Source: Pseudophaeomoniella oleicola
Taxonomy: Eukaryota > Ascomycota > Eurotiomycetes > Phaeomoniellales > Phaeomoniellaceae
Length of the DNA: 64,000 bases
Assembly: GCA_003868215.1 (NCBI GenBank)
Contig: QWDQ01000027.1
Location: 1 to 64,000, forward strand
Direction: 5' to 3'
In this document: positions 44,314-56,379 of the stretch, piece by piece
Position numbering within the stretch: the first letter of the stretch is position 1
Layout: each line of letters starts with the position of its first letter
The notes under the pieces: generated by a model
What the model saw: only the letters and a program-made list of their open reading frames with translations
Database searches by the model: none
What the model was told of the DNA's origin: nothing
Made by a program: the position numbers and the translations under genes

Positions 44314-46890
44314 CTATTCAATGCATTGAATACCTTCCAATGCCATCATTGCCCTGCTCCCTTCCTTCTCAAAAATTCCCACGACTCTCTCACATTCGGC
44401 TTTGAGCTGACTTTCGGTTCTCTGTGCAACGTTAGACACCCACTCATCAACAGTCATCCTCTTCTCAGGACTGGGCAATGTGCCACCAACGCCAGCAAAT
44501 AGGTTCTCTTGGCCTGCAGCCCCTGGTGTCTGCACAAACACCATTTCCACATCCACAGGATTCCAGGCATAGGCTGTGCTTAATTCAGTCATAGGACGGT
44601 TCAGTTTGGAAGGCGATTGCTTTGGTGTCGTGGCCAAAGGGATCCGCACTGTCTGTCCTTTCGAAGGGGATAATGGTAATAGAGGCGGTCTACTAGCAGA
44701 TGGCCGTGACGATGGTGGTTGGTTCTCGGCATCGGATGGTTGGGGAGATGGTGATGGCGTTGCGGCTTGGATTGGCCGTTGCGGTGGGGACGGAACGGCT
44801 GTTGGGGTTGGGAAGTCATCCATTGGGTCCGGCGCTGGAGGGGAGGAAATCCGAGTCGATGTCTCAGGCTCAAATGCACCTGGCATGCTTCGTTGTTGCC
44901 CTTTGGCCTTTCCACGAGCTTTGTTAGCCTTCTTATCTGCACTCGCTGGTGGCAGAGGCATGGAATCCATCAAGTCTTGCATAGACGGAGATTCTACTTG
45001 ATCTTGAGTTTCCATCTCGGATACCGCATAATCCATTATTTCAGTAGTCTTTTCCAACTTCTGTTTCGGTGCTTTTGACCGTTCTGGCCCTTTTCTTTTG
45101 CTACCCTTCTTTGGTTTGTGTTCGTCGGTGTGCATCTCGATGTCATGTTCCATGATATGTGGTTCTGACTCCTTTGGCTGTGTTGCGGTAGCGGGAGCTG
45201 ACTCTGTGTCTTCCACAGTTATACTGTCCTCCTCTATCCTGTCCTCCTCCATCGGTGCTATTGCTTCATGGTGTTTCGGTTCTATTGCATCCTTTTTCTT
45301 TCCCTTGGTCCTAGTAGACTTTCCCTTCTTTTTCGGTCGGTCCTGCTCCTCTTTATGCACTTGAGATGTCACTTCAATGTCTACGCTTTCCTCTGACTCT
45401 TTAATCGCATCTACCGTCGATTCTGCCGGTATCTCTGCTGGAGGTTGACGGACCGAGGCTGTAGAGGCGGTATTCTTGGTCTTTCTGCCCTTGGCTTTAG
45501 GCTTTGGTGGATGTATTTCGACTGCTATGAACGCTTTGCCCTCGTCATCCGACAACGGTCTTTCAAGCTCCGCCGCAAGAACCGCGTCGATTGTTGAGTC
45601 ATCCGGTATACCCGCACGCAATGACGCCTTCGAAGCTGTTGAGACCTTACGCGCTCTAGAAGACGCTCTCTTCCGGCCTTTCGGCAGCGCTTGGGATGTC
45701 TCCATTTCCATATCTTCCGGTGCTCCAACTGAAAGTTCCGGATATTGTATGTTCTGATCCATACTGGCACGAGAGCGCGTCAATCTCCTCTTTGCCGGTG
45801 GTTCGGCTGCGGGGGCATCTTCAAGCTTTGCATGGTCCTCGTCATCAATACTGATCTGTTCGCTTGTCCTCTTTCTTCCACGTCGTGATGGCGCTATCTC
45901 GCCTTCCTCTTTCGTGATTTCCGCAATTGAGTAATCTTCTACGAGATCAGATGGCTCGATCTTCTTCGATTTGGTGCCCTTCCCCGTCTTCTTCTTCCCA
46001 GCCCGACCTGCCTTGGTCTGAGCCTTGGATGTCGTGGATACCACCGTATCTTGAGAGAGAGTGGTGTGATCGATCGAGTCCTCAAAATCAGGGATATCTG
46101 CAACTTCCGAAGTCGTAGTCACGTTGGACTGGGTTGATAACCTGGAGGTTTTAGAAGCTCTAGCCTTCCTTCCTCGTTTCGCTTTGGGCTCGGTCGTTCC
46201 TGCAAATTGAAAGAAACGACAGTCTGGCCGCCGTCTGTGATGTTCCTCACTGGTTGATTGTAAGCAGAGGTCTCTATATCTGAGCTGATCGAGGCGACTT
46301 ACAATGGATTGTCTTTCGGCTCCCAACCGTCGAGACAGAGATCACAATGGGCACAGGCCACAAAATCATCGCTCTCTGGGGTAGGATTATAGTACCACCC
46401 GGCGATAACCATTTTCTCGGCCTTTGGAACCCAACCTCTTTTCCCCTCGTGAGGCCATCTTCCTTCGAATGTTTGGCGTCGTGCATCTAGGATTTTCTCC
46501 GACGTGGGATCTTCTGCGCCGTCCATACCAGCACTCATTACCAAAGCCCAAGGACAAGTAGTTGAATGTTTAAGATGTTCGAGTATGGGGTCGTCTTCTT
46601 CTTCCCATCCATCTAGTTTTCTTTCGCACATAAAACATACTGTGTTGTCGGGGCTAGTTGGCGAAGGCTTGTAGTAAAACCCAGCTTGCGCAAGCTACAA
46701 TAGTATTGTCAGAACCGTAGTTACATCAATAATTAAAATGGCTTACGCTCTCGGGAGCTGGTAGCCTGTGAGGCCATGATCCCGTCTTTGTGCCTTTCGC
46801 ATTTGATGCTCGTCGCTTCGCGCCAGGTATTGTCTGGCTAAAGGAAGCCAATCGCGCCTCAAACGTCTCCATGCCCTCCACTGGCGCCAT
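44314..46890 (-). CDS. BIR1: Survivin-like BIR-domain protein (Bir1/Cut17)
   Basis: Three exons: 46890-46747, 46694-46303 and 46249-44314, with introns of 52 and 53 bp, giving 823 residues. Two BIR zinc domains lie in the first ~190 residues. The first starts at TFEARLASF and has CFMCERKLDGWEEEDDP...H...C. The second starts at ARRQTFEGRWPHEGKR and has CAHCDLCLDGWEPKDNP; its final EEHHRRRPDC lies across the second intron. The rest is Lys/Ser/Glu-rich, with AT-hook-like KRGRKAR and RGRKR clusters, and ends in an ordered helix around MTVDEWVSNVAQRTESQLK. This is the fungal chromosomal-passenger subunit (with Ipl1/Aurora, Sli15/INCENP and borealin) acting at centromeres and the spindle. The C-terminal helix fits complex binding. 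An ATG at 46872 is an alternative start. Confidence 0.93.
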
Positions 46891-47682
46891 CCCGGCAGAT
46901 GCTCTGAATCTTGGTGAACAATGAACAAATTGCGTGTAATGACCCCAAGTGCTATCGCATGAGTTGGTATCAGAACCTAGATAGACAAGAGAGATCAACT
47001 GTTGTAGAGAAGTGGTGTATCCAATGTATGGGTTCAGGATTTGTTTACTTTATGATGCTATTGTTTTGCAGGGCGCCGCCAAAAGCGGGATCCTACCAAC
47101 AAAAAGCTTGGCGCGTTTATTCCTCAGCGGCGTGTGAACTGGACAAATGTATGTCCGTGTCCATCGATTATTAATATGCAGTTCTTTACCTATGCTTTCC
47201 TACCTCTTAAACTTATCAGTATATACATTGATCAGATAGGAAGAAAACGTACATATTCATACGATATCAGACTCAACAGATGCATTGAGAGGAAAGGCTG
47301 GACCTGTTGACATGTATGTGCTGATTACTGTACCCAAGCTACAACAAAGACCAACGCTTACCTAAAAGATAATCCACTCTCGATTCCACCTCGACCTATG
47401 ATGCCAGAAAATCGAGGCTGTACTGCATTCTACACAGAAACATTAATATTTCTACCAACCCACCTCCCCGTTTACTTGCTCAAGCTGACAGAGACAACAG
47501 CTGTTCCCGCAGTATCAACGGTGGACTTACAATTCCCAATGTTCACGTAGCTTATGGCGTCTCCGACATCAAGGTCAAGGCGCTCTATAATCACATTGGC
47601 GCAGCGGGATAACTGAATCTTTTGACAACAATGATCCCCCGGTTCCGTCTAGTTCCTGTGAGCTTCCCTGCTGTCAATCTGG
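46891..47682. promoter_or_regulatory. Divergent promoter region, BIR1 / TAM41
   Basis: 792 bp between divergent start codons. No repeats or coding signal recognised. Confidence 0.45.
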
Positions 47683-49149
47683 ATGCTCATCGCTAATGCT
47701 GTGTTGAAGAGTGTACTGGGTAAGCGGCGCCATCCGGATTTTCATATATCCTGTTGCAATGCTCCCGTGCTAGTGGGCTACCGAAAGCTTCCCAATAACC
47801 CGCATCGACGACAATATGCAAGCGAGTCGAATTCGAGCAATGCGCAAGACAAAAGTCCGTCTTCATCTTCCTCCACCCACTCCGATTGGGAAGAAAATCC
47901 AGACTTGAGCATTTCAAGTTTCAACGAGCTACCTTCCAAAGATTTCGGGGTCAATCAACATATGATCATCAACGAAGAGTTCAAAGAGGCTTTGAGACAG
48001 ATACTCTGGAAGTTCCGTGCGCCGATTCGGTATGCATTCGCCTATGGATCCGGGGTGTTCAGTCAAGCTGGGTCCACACCCTCTTCGTCTACTCCGAATA
48101 TCCATCCATCGGCACCAGAAGCTGTGCAGAAATGGCAGAGCGGCGGTCAGAAGATGATCGACTTTATATTTGGAGTTTCTTATTCTCAGCACTGGCATTC
48201 CCTTAACCTTGGCGAGCACAGGGATCATTATTCGGCGCTTGGATCAATGGGTTCGTATGTTGTGTCGAAGGTGCAAGACTCATGGGGAGCCGGCGTGTAC
48301 TTCAACCCCTACGTGACAGTTAACGGTACACTGATCAAGTACGGTGTTGTCAATCTTGACACTCTTTGTCGAGATCTGTCTACGTGGGACACCTTGTATC
48401 TCGCAGGGCGCTTACAGAAACCGGTCAAAATCTTGCGCGATCACCCTTCGGTGAGGTTAGCAAACCAGGTCAATCTCCTCTCCGCTGTCCGAACAGCCTT
48501 ACTGCTACTAGGTCCTGACTTCACGGAACAACAACTCTATGCTACAATTGCAGGTATTTCATATCTGGGAGATCCACGTATGGCCTTTGGAGAAGACCCC
48601 AAGAAGGTTGCAAACATTGTCAATGGACAAATGACCAACTTCCGTCGACTTTATGCACCATTAATAGAGAACCTCCCAAATATCAGCTTCAATGATCCCC
48701 GTTGCAGCCAACATGACTGGTTCTCTGACGAAACGATGAATGCTAGATTAGCGCAAGACATGGATCCTATCAGACGAGGCAACATGGTCCGACGTCTTCC
48801 CAAAGCATTCAGAGAAAAGCTCTATGCCGAGTATCAGGCAAAATTCAGCATTCCACGCCGCGAGTTTGAGAAGATGATCGAGGATACGCAGGACGAAGAT
48901 GCTACGCAGATCAGACGACGGGAGGGTGGTGAATTCGAGCAACGTATCGCCAGAGACTCGGACGGTATCCGAAAGGAGGTCAGTGACGTGATCAGAAAGA
49001 CGATCAGTTGGCCGAGCACCAGTCAAACCATCAAAGGGCCCTTCACAGCTGGTCTCTCTCGTAGCTGGAGGTATGCCATGGAAAAGCGTGCCAAGGCTAA
49101 AGCGGCAGCGGCAAGAAAGGAGCAGGAGAGCCAGAAGAAAGAGCAGTGA
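47683..49149 (+). CDS. TAM41: Mitochondrial CDP-diacylglycerol synthase Tam41
   Basis: Single exon, 488 residues. The N-terminus (MLIANAVLKSVLGKRRHPDF) is basic and fits a mitochondrial presequence. The nucleotidyltransferase core shows FAYGSGVFSQAG at about residue 120, KMIDFIFGVSYSQHWHSLNL with the metal-binding Asp, and INLRx-type downstream blocks YFNPYVTVNGTLIKYGVV and DLSTWDTLYLAGRLQKPV. The C-terminal half is the winged-helix region, followed by a Lys/Glu-rich tail. It makes CDP-diacylglycerol from phosphatidic acid and CTP at the matrix side of the inner membrane, the first step to cardiolipin. An insertion of Ser/Pro residues after the GSGVF motif is somewhat longer than usual. Confidence 0.94.
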   Translation: MLIANAVLKSVLGKRRHPDFHISCCNAPVLVGYRKLPNNPHRRQYASESNSSNAQDKSPSSSSSTHSDWEENPDLSISSFNELPSKDFGVNQHMIINEEFKEALRQILWKFRAPIRYAFAYGSGVFSQAGSTPSSSTPNIHPSAPEAVQKWQSGGQKMIDFIFGVSYSQHWHSLNLGEHRDHYSALGSMGSYVVSKVQDSWGAGVYFNPYVTVNGTLIKYGVVNLDTLCRDLSTWDTLYLAGRLQKPVKILRDHPSVRLANQVNLLSAVRTALLLLGPDFTEQQLYATIAGISYLGDPRMAFGEDPKKVANIVNGQMTNFRRLYAPLIENLPNISFNDPRCSQHDWFSDETMNARLAQDMDPIRRGNMVRRLPKAFREKLYAEYQAKFSIPRREFEKMIEDTQDEDATQIRRREGGEFEQRIARDSDGIRKEVSDVIRKTISWPSTSQTIKGPFTAGLSRSWRYAMEKRAKAKAAAARKEQESQKKEQ

Positions 49150-49403
49150 TGACCGGGAAGGAGGCCGAAAAGCATGCGGGAAAAGATGTATGTCACGAAA
49201 GCATTATATGAGGTGGCCTCCTTTCTCCGACAGAGCCACTGTCAAACATCTGGGAGTGTGTCCTACCTATATATTCCATTTGTAAAATATTTGAAAGTCA
49301 TACCCGTAAGGTCTGTAGCCTTTCTCACAACCGGAAGCTTTGGAAACTATATACATCATATAAAGTAGGGAGATATGTACATGTATTACAGTGCCTGTTC
49401 TCG

Positions 49404-50435
49404 TTACCTACTCTCCTGCGTCCAGTCCGTCCCGCCCCAACTGGGTCGAGTCTGCAACATGAACTCTCTGTCCATCTTGTACGACCCGTCAACAAGGCCG
49501 CTCAGCCAAACGGACAACCTCTTCGCCGCCTTGGCCGTCTGGAGCTCGACGATCGGGAAGGCGCCCGCGGCGTAGCCCGAGGCGAGGAGGTCCGTGGTGC
49601 CGTTGAAGACCTGGCTGTAGACGTAATTGCATGTCCAGGCGTTGGAGTCGCGGGCCCAGGATAGAGCGCATTCGAGCGGACGATTGAGATCCGTGCAGGC
49701 GATCCACTCGGACACGGGGGTCGAGAAGAACGTGTCGTGTTGGATGCGGGTGAGGATGGATTCGAAGAAAGGTTGCAGGGTGGTGTTGGGGAACGAAGTC
49801 ACGTTTGCGTCGGCGTAGAGGATGTGGCCGTCCCAGACGGCGTGAAGCTCGGTGCTGTGGTTGCCGAAAGTCACAGGGTAGTCGTTTCCGCCTGCGGCGA
49901 GGCCGGAGGCGTGGAGGGGTTGAGTGATGTCGCCCGCGAAGTGGACGATCCATTTGAGAGCATAGGAACAGGTCAGGTTCGTGCTAGACCCATATGTCCC
50001 AGATTGGAGGGCAGAGATACAGGAACGAAGGATCTCGGTTTGGTTCGCTATGGCAGAGACAATGCAGCCTCCGGCCGAGCAGTCGCGATTGTAATAGACA
50101 TCACAGAGCTGAGGGGGCTGGAGTGGACGACATGATCAGGTTTCAGAGTAATCTAGAGATGGGGGACACCGTACATTGTCATGAGAGTCGATCCAATGCC
50201 ACTGATACGAGAAACCGCCTTCGTCGGTGTGGGCATATTGGTCCGCCCATGCAGCAGCCCTGCCGATGGAACCATGATACTCTGGCTCGAGTATCTGTAG
50301 AATGACCTCTGTCGTCGACGGTTCGAGCAGCCGCTCTGCCATATACCCGATCTGCATGTGCACGTCCATGTTCCAAGCTGCGGCCATAGCGAAAAGGCAT
50401 GTTGCCGCCGATGCCAATTCGTAGAGATGGCGCAT
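49404..50435 (-). CDS. Secreted S1/P1-type zinc nuclease
   Basis: Two exons, 50435-50175 and 50117-49404, with a 57-bp intron, giving 324 residues. A signal peptide (MRHLYELASAATCLFAMAAA) ends just before Trp21, and the mature N-terminal Trp is itself a zinc ligand in this family. The other ligands can be followed: His26 in MDVHMQIG, Asp in AAAWADQYAHT, His in YQWHWIDSHDN, the VHFAGDITQPLH block (His, Asp, His) and the LHAVWDGHI block (His, Asp). All nine metal positions therefore appear intact. Cysteines (LCDVYYNRDCS, GGC, SC) would form disulphides, and there are N-glycosylation sequons (NVT, NHS, NGT). It degrades single-stranded DNA and RNA and 3'-nucleotides outside the cell, serving phosphate and nitrogen supply. 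Confidence 0.94.
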
Positions 50436-51338
50436 TATGGAAGGGCTATAATGGAGGTTTTCAGATCTGGCTGATTCGGGACTGATCCCTTTGATGTGGG
50501 AGGGACAGAAAGCAAAGCTCCAGTTGGGTTTGTATTCGTCCCTTTTGTACCTCGCCGTCCATGATCTGCACCATCTGCACCGCCTACGTCTTCAAGAAGT
50601 CTACTGTGCAGCCCTTATCACCGAAAATCTGGCAACAGCGGGCATTCAACCCCCATAATCTAGTTGCTATGCCTGACACTGGAAGATGATCGCGTGTATG
50701 TTAAGAGCATCTGAGGATATGCGTACGAGCTCGCCGACGACCCGTTGCGTGCTTGACTCCACACGAGTCTCAATGAGTAGTACATACTACTGTATGTACA
50801 TATGTAGTAGATGCTGGGTACAAATACCTTGCTCTACTACCTCAGCCGTCATCGAACCAACCCATTTCACTTCATTGTGCAAGTCGCCATCATACCCCGC
50901 AACTCGGGAACAATTATGAGCAAATGGAACGGACCTTGGCTTGAGAGGAAGGGAGATTGTGGTATAACTAGGATATCTAATCCAAAGGTCGCTCTACTAC
51001 CGCTCGTCGATTCCCCCTGTAAAACAAAGAGAGCCCTATTTCCGCGACAGCCGCTTATAGGCCGTCCAAGATCAGTACACAGATTTGTTTTCCCATTTTT
51101 GTTACACATGAAAGATGCTGCTCTAAGGTCAGAGTTGAAATATGAAACGCCGTGATTATGCAAAGTACACTCCCCCAAACACCAGCTGGGTATGTTGGAA
51201 ACAACGCTCTTTACATAGCGAGGACACTTGTGTTAAGACATAAGGCTGAAGTTGAACGCTTTTCTTAGCCGTGATCCGACCTCACTTGCACTTTCAGATC
51301 AAGCCCTTGAAATGGCGAGAAGGCTGTATAAGGCTGTA
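50436..51338. other. Intergenic region
   Basis: Promoter of the nuclease and 3' flank of the helicase gene. A run of TAGTACATACTACTGTATG near 50777 gives short inverted repeats. No coding signal. Confidence 0.5.
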
Positions 51339-53442
51339 TTAATATCTGTTGTTGTCGAACCGTCCACCCCGCTTGTCGCTGTCGAACCTCCCCCGGGGTG
51401 AACGCTCAGTACGGCCACCATATTGCGGTCGTGAGCGAGAGACAGCACTATCTATAAGATCCCGACCGAATGGGAGACCGTCTCTAGGGGATGGCCTGCT
51501 GCGCGTGCGTGTTTCGAAGGGTAGGTCGTCCTGGAATGTATCTCTACGGTTTCCTCGGCGGTCACCTTTGTCGCCGAATTGCGTCCGTTCTTGTGTTCGT
51601 TCGCGCGTTCGGTCGAAATTTAAACCCTGTAAACCTCTTAGGCCGAGTTTAGCAGCCATGCTTGGTGAGATAGCTGGTATCTCCTCGCATCCCCAGCCAT
51701 ATTTGGCGAGTGCATTGAGGTCATCAACCAACAACTGCTTGTCACGGTATTGGCCTATTTGTTGTAAGACACCAAACATGGAGGCATATGCTTGAGATTT
51801 GGACTCGTAAGGCACTGCTTGATAACCCTTCTTGATCATATCCAGGATTGCAGCAACGTCTGCAGGGAGTTCAGCAGGACGGGACATGTCAATGGCGACG
51901 GTCTTTAGAGTTTGGTCCTGCTCAATCGGAAGGTTTTGACCTAACTTGCGTCTGAAGTCCCGCGTATTCTGCTCGTGCACGAGCAACCAGCCCTCGCCGG
52001 TCTTTCCAGCACGTCCAGTCCGACCAAGTCGGTGGATATAGTCTTCTTCATGTCGAGGGAGACCAAGCTGAATGACATGTGAAACATTCGGGAAGTGCAT
52101 CCCACGGGCAGTGACATCGGACGAGAACAAAATTGCGGATTTGGCGCTGTGGAACCGTGCCGAGTTGCGTGTACGTTGCATCTGTGTGAGTCGGGAGTGC
52201 ATTTCAATCATCTCAGCTGGTGCAAGCGGGTGTACGAAGTTAGACTGAGACGAGGCGTCCAAACTGCCTCTCATGTTCCGGAAGATCTCGTGGGAAAGGG
52301 CCACTTCGGCAGTGGATGGAAGGTACACTATAGCCTTGAAGGGCATAGTGTTCGCTGGATCTTCCTGGTGAGCTTTGATGGCCCTATAAGCGATTTCGAA
52401 AAGAGCCGGCAATTGATTTTCGAATCCACGGACAAATGCCACTTTCTGGGGGATTGTTTCATGGGTCGGCTGCTCGTTCGGATCTGTTGTTCTGACGAAT
52501 TTGAAGTCAGGGCGCAAGGTCTGTCTCACTAGGTCGACAACTGAACGGGGAACGGTGGCGCTGAACATCAGAGTCTGTCTCGGCTTTTCCTCCACGTGTG
52601 GCATATAAGACTGAATCTCCTCAATATCTGGAGCAAATCCAATGTCGAGTAGACGATCTGCTTCGTCCAACACAAACATCTCAACGTTCGAGACATCAAC
52701 GCCAGAATATTTGTCAGAGAGGAGATCCTTGACACGACCAGGCGTACCGACTAGGAGGTGGCAACCTTCTCTTTTCAAGCGTTGAAGAGCCTCCCTTTTG
52801 TTGGCGCCACCAACCGCGGTTTGCACACGGATATTTGTTGCGGAAACGACTGTTTTTGCCTCTTGAGCAATCTGTTCTGCGAGCTCACGGGTGGGTGATA
52901 TGATTAATGCGCGGATGTTGACGTCTGCGCCACCGTGAGATCTTCTCTCAAGAGCCTTATCCTTCAATAGTCTCTGAATGATTGGCATTAGGAAAGCGAT
53001 TGTCTTCCCAGTACCTGTTTTGGCTTGCGCGATGCTTCGGCAAGGTTAGCAGGGTGATGACTATGGACACCATGACCAAAACTTACACATCAGCGCCGTC
53101 GAGCGTCTCGTTGATTGTCAGCCTTTGCACGTCTGTCATCGTCGTAATACCCATCTTGTTGGTGATGGTGTTGGTCACTCTTGGACTAACTAGACCATGG
53201 TCGGTGAGCTCTTGGAATGTAGAAAGATGATCAGATCGCTCTGATATCTCTCCTGGCGCTGGCGCAGCTTCTTGCAATTGTCTTATCGAAGAATGAAAAC
53301 TCTGTGCTGAGACGCGGAGGGGAGACTGTAAGTTGATAAGATGCCCTCGGAATGCCAACGACCGTGGTGCAAGAGAGGCTGAAGCATGGACGCGAAGAGA
53401 GGCTCGTGAGAGCATTCGCCCTGCACGAAGAGTTCCAAACAT
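51339..53442 (-). CDS. MSS116: Mitochondrial DEAD-box RNA helicase Mss116
   Basis: Two exons, 53442-53087 and 53034-51339, with a 52-bp intron, giving 683 residues. 53442 is the first ATG of the frame; the open frame extends 47 codons further upstream without one. The N-terminus MFGTLRAGRMLSRASLRVHA is a clear mitochondrial presequence. Motifs in order: a Q-motif region (GITTMTDVQRLTI), motif I AQAKTGTGKT (the intron lies just before it), Ia SPTRELAEQ, II VLDEADRLLD, III FSATVPRS, V DVTARGMHFP and VI HRLGRTGRAGK. After the helicase core comes the helical C-terminal extension typical of Mss116/CYT-19, then an Arg/Gly/Asp-rich basic tail (GRFDSDKRGGRFDNNRY). It is an RNA chaperone for group I and II intron splicing and mitochondrial transcription and translation. 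Confidence 0.95.
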
Positions 53443-54044
53443 GGCAGGAGGATGTAGAGATGTCGCAGAACGACCAATTACCAGAGATGAAGACGACGTC
53501 AAACCCTTCACAGTGAATGCAGGAGTGTAGAAGGCTATAAAAGTAGCAGAAGGTGAGGGTAAAGAGACGGGAAGTGTCTGCACAGGATATGAGAATACCT
53601 CGTTGTCTATCGCAGCAGCTTCTTCACAGGAAATTTCTGGGTTCGAGATTTTTATTTAATTAGGCTTTGCGGCTAAGCGCGGTTGGACTATCTGCCTCCT
53701 ATCGTATCGGTATCTCCACTGTACGTTAATACATTCTACTTCTAAGTTACTTTCTAATTAATTACATATTATTACTACAGTAGGGAAATCCGTAGATCTA
53801 ATTGTTATCGATATAATTAATAATTAGTCAAGTCCCTGATCTCAGTCTCGTCTCACCGGGATAGGAGAGAAATACTACTATTGACGCACACCGTTATAGA
53901 ACAGGTTCGCAATCCCTTTATTGCAAAGGTCCAAATCCATACATGTCAGCGTATCAATACTCTCCTTCGTTTCCTCATTTTCCGTGGTTCTCGTCCAGCT
54001 ATTACTCGCCAGTGTACATCCCCCAGCCCTGTTCTTTTTTCTCT
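53443..54044. other. Short intergenic region, partly A+T-rich
   Basis: Promoter of the helicase gene and 3' flank of the aldolase gene. It contains an A+T-rich patch at about 53730-53830. No gene recognised; the frame at 53943 runs antisense into the aldolase. Confidence 0.5.
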
Positions 54045-54962
54045 TTACTTCTGATCATCCCAGTCCTCTCCTTTCAACTCTTTTTCCATAACCATAAACG
54101 CAGGAAGTCCACTAAAATACATCGCACGTTGGATGCCTACTGCCTTGTACGTGAACTCGGCATCCTCTTCATTGATCTTGATGGTCTCACCGCCTCGACC
54201 AGCAGCTGCGGCATCAGCCATCAATTGTGCACGACAGCAAGTCTCGAGCGACAAGAAAGCATATACGGCAGCTTCGATCGTCTCCCCAACTGTGAGCAAC
54301 CCATGGTTCTGCAGAAGAGCGGCCTTTTTGTTTCCCACCGCCGTGGCAATGTTTTTGCCCTCCTCTTCGGCCAGCACAATACCCTTGAATTGACTGTATA
54401 CAGCATGGTCTTTGTAGAACATGCAGCTATCCTGGGTGGTGATGTCGAGTGCACGACCGAGGGTAGTGAACGCTCTTCCATAGATGGAATGGCTGTGTGC
54501 GGCACATTGAACGTCAGGACGAGCTTCGTGGATGGCGCCGTGAATCATGAATGCTGCATGGTTGAGGAGACCCCCTGTGCCGTTACGTCCACCACCAATA
54601 ACCTTTCCCGAATGGTCAACGTGGATCAGATCACTAGAATTGATCATGCTAAAAGGCACCCCGAAAGCGTTCACCCAGAAAGTGGTCGGGTCCACAGGAT
54701 CGCGGACTGTAATATGGCCAGCCACGCCTTCATCAAAGCCCTGCTTTCCAAAGATTCGGAAGGCCAAGGTGAGCCTGCATTTCAGATATCTTCTTTCTTC
54801 ATAGGGGTCTGTGAATTTTGGCGGCTTCGGAAATCCATGAGATTGTCCACTAGGATGTTTGGAAGACTCTTGAAGATTGGGAGCAGCAGCAGGCTCCTGG
54901 GCCTTGAATAAGTGAGTGAGGTTTGGACGGGTTATAGTCTCTGTTGCAGATGGAGGTGCCAT
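54045..54962 (-). CDS. Class II aldolase/adducin-domain protein
   Basis: 305 residues from the ATG at 54962 (MAPPSATETITRPNLTHLFK). The frame is open to an ATG at 55289, but the extra 109 residues lack family features and the chosen start fits fungal homologues. The domain spans about residues 60-270: EERRYLKCRLTLAFRIFGKQ, GVAGHITVRDP, the zinc-binding pair in CAAHSHSIYGRAF and the third zinc histidine in LLQNHGLLTVG. These are the motifs of fuculose-phosphate aldolase/epimerase relatives. Fungal members of this type are common but of unassigned substrate; some are called meiotically up-regulated Mug14-like proteins. A cytosolic location is likely. Confidence 0.9.
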   Translation of the reverse strand: MAPPSATETITRPNLTHLFKAQEPAAAPNLQESSKHPSGQSHGFPKPPKFTDPYEERRYLKCRLTLAFRIFGKQGFDEGVAGHITVRDPVDPTTFWVNAFGVPFSMINSSDLIHVDHSGKVIGGGRNGTGGLLNHAAFMIHGAIHEARPDVQCAAHSHSIYGRAFTTLGRALDITTQDSCMFYKDHAVYSQFKGIVLAEEEGKNIATAVGNKKAALLQNHGLLTVGETIEAAVYAFLSLETCCRAQLMADAAAAGRGGETIKINEEDAEFTYKAVGIQRAMYFSGLPAFMVMEKELKGEDWDDQK

Positions 54963-56379
54963 TTTCCCCGCGAACTTCTCACTTAAGTTGATGAGAGAAA
55001 AAGTATACAACGATGAATTTGCATGATAGCCGAATAAAACAAGGACAGCTGCAACATCATACATATATATGCCTAGGTGCCTGCCGTGGTCCTTCTGCGT
55101 TCTGTTATCATGATGCGGGACATTTGCCGGATAGGCGTCGTCGAACAGGCAAGTGATAGAACCAGGTGGAGCTCGTTGCGATAACCCGAATGTTGTAAGT
55201 CTTGCAGCCAACGGGACAATGCGATGATGTCTGTGATCTGCATCTCCTTCGCTCCATATGAGTGTGTCAATTGTCAATGGAATTCTCATGTATGGAAGGA
55301 GGAGAACATTGTCTGCGAGAAGATCTCCGATGCCGAGTATAGTCCCGTGTGATACCTGGGGCAGGTATATGGGTATATGTCAGAAGCACACAGAAGAACA
55401 CGCTTCGGCCTAGTTTCAAGGCAGGTCAGTAGAACGTCGGTTCAACTGACTGTGTTCGTTCTGTCCGTCTCATACTAGAGAGCATTCTGATATCGTGAGG
55501 GGTCCTGCTGGCCTCTAGACGGATTTGCAGTACAATCCGCCATCAGGATTCACAGGGATAGCGATAAGCCAAGGTGGCATGCACCACTGAATCGTGTCCG
55601 TGAGAACTCGGAGTCTCATAACCATGGCTAATAGCACTGTAGGAATGTATCGTATCGACTGACTCTTCCTCAAACCCGAGGCTCTCGTCGATGATGATCA
55701 TTCGGATTTCGCAGTCTGCAGTCGATGGCATTGTCCCCAGGACTCCTCAATTGCCTCCAAATCTTTCCAAACGCCGAGTGACGTTACAAGGGAGCCTCCC
55801 ATTGAGGTTGTCTTAGAAACCTGGTAGAATCCCGCGGCGATGTGTGTCCAGTGAGAGCTGACTGCATTTATGCAATAGGACGGAGTAAAATAAGCTACCG
55901 CCATGCAGCCAGATTGTCTTGCTCCGCTCACACTCGGAATTGATGTTTTCTACTGCTCGATTGCGAAGAGATAGGGTATTCGCTATGGCTATTTGGTCCT
56001 CTTGTTTAACCTTACCATCATAACGACGTTCTCTCTCTCTCTCTCTCTCTAAAGTCGGATGGAGTCTTTCATTCATGGCGACGGCCGAAAGATGACTTTT
56101 CAGTCGTGAGGTCGATTACCATGCGTAGTCTGGTAACAACCTCAATTGAATATTCATCCCTTCCGGTCATGAGATATTTTATTCCAGATCACCCCAGAAC
56201 CAGCAAGAAATGTTGCGAATGCGGTAAACGGGTGTTCACTATCTCCTGCTGATTTTCGACATCGGGCCATCCACATATACACCACGATGAGCCTTTGGTA
56301 GCAATGCTCATATAACATTTCGGGCCACATTGCACATATGTCATCAACTCTTGTGCATTTTGCAGCGTCGTCATGAACT
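54963..56379. other. Intergenic region with (CT)n tract
   Basis: 1.4 kb upstream of the aldolase. A (CT)10 run lies at 56031-56050. Short frames of 60-90 codons on the minus strand show no family features. Confidence 0.5.
56031..56050. repeat. (CT)10 microsatellite
   Basis: Ten CT units in non-coding sequence. Confidence 0.9.

Noticed and set aside
53443-53583. Upstream extension of the MSS116 frame
   Set aside because: It contains no ATG; the presequence starts cleanly at the ATG at 53442.
54963-55289. N-terminal extension of the aldolase gene to the ATG at 55289
   Set aside because: The added 109 residues carry no domain features; the ATG at 54962 fits the family length.
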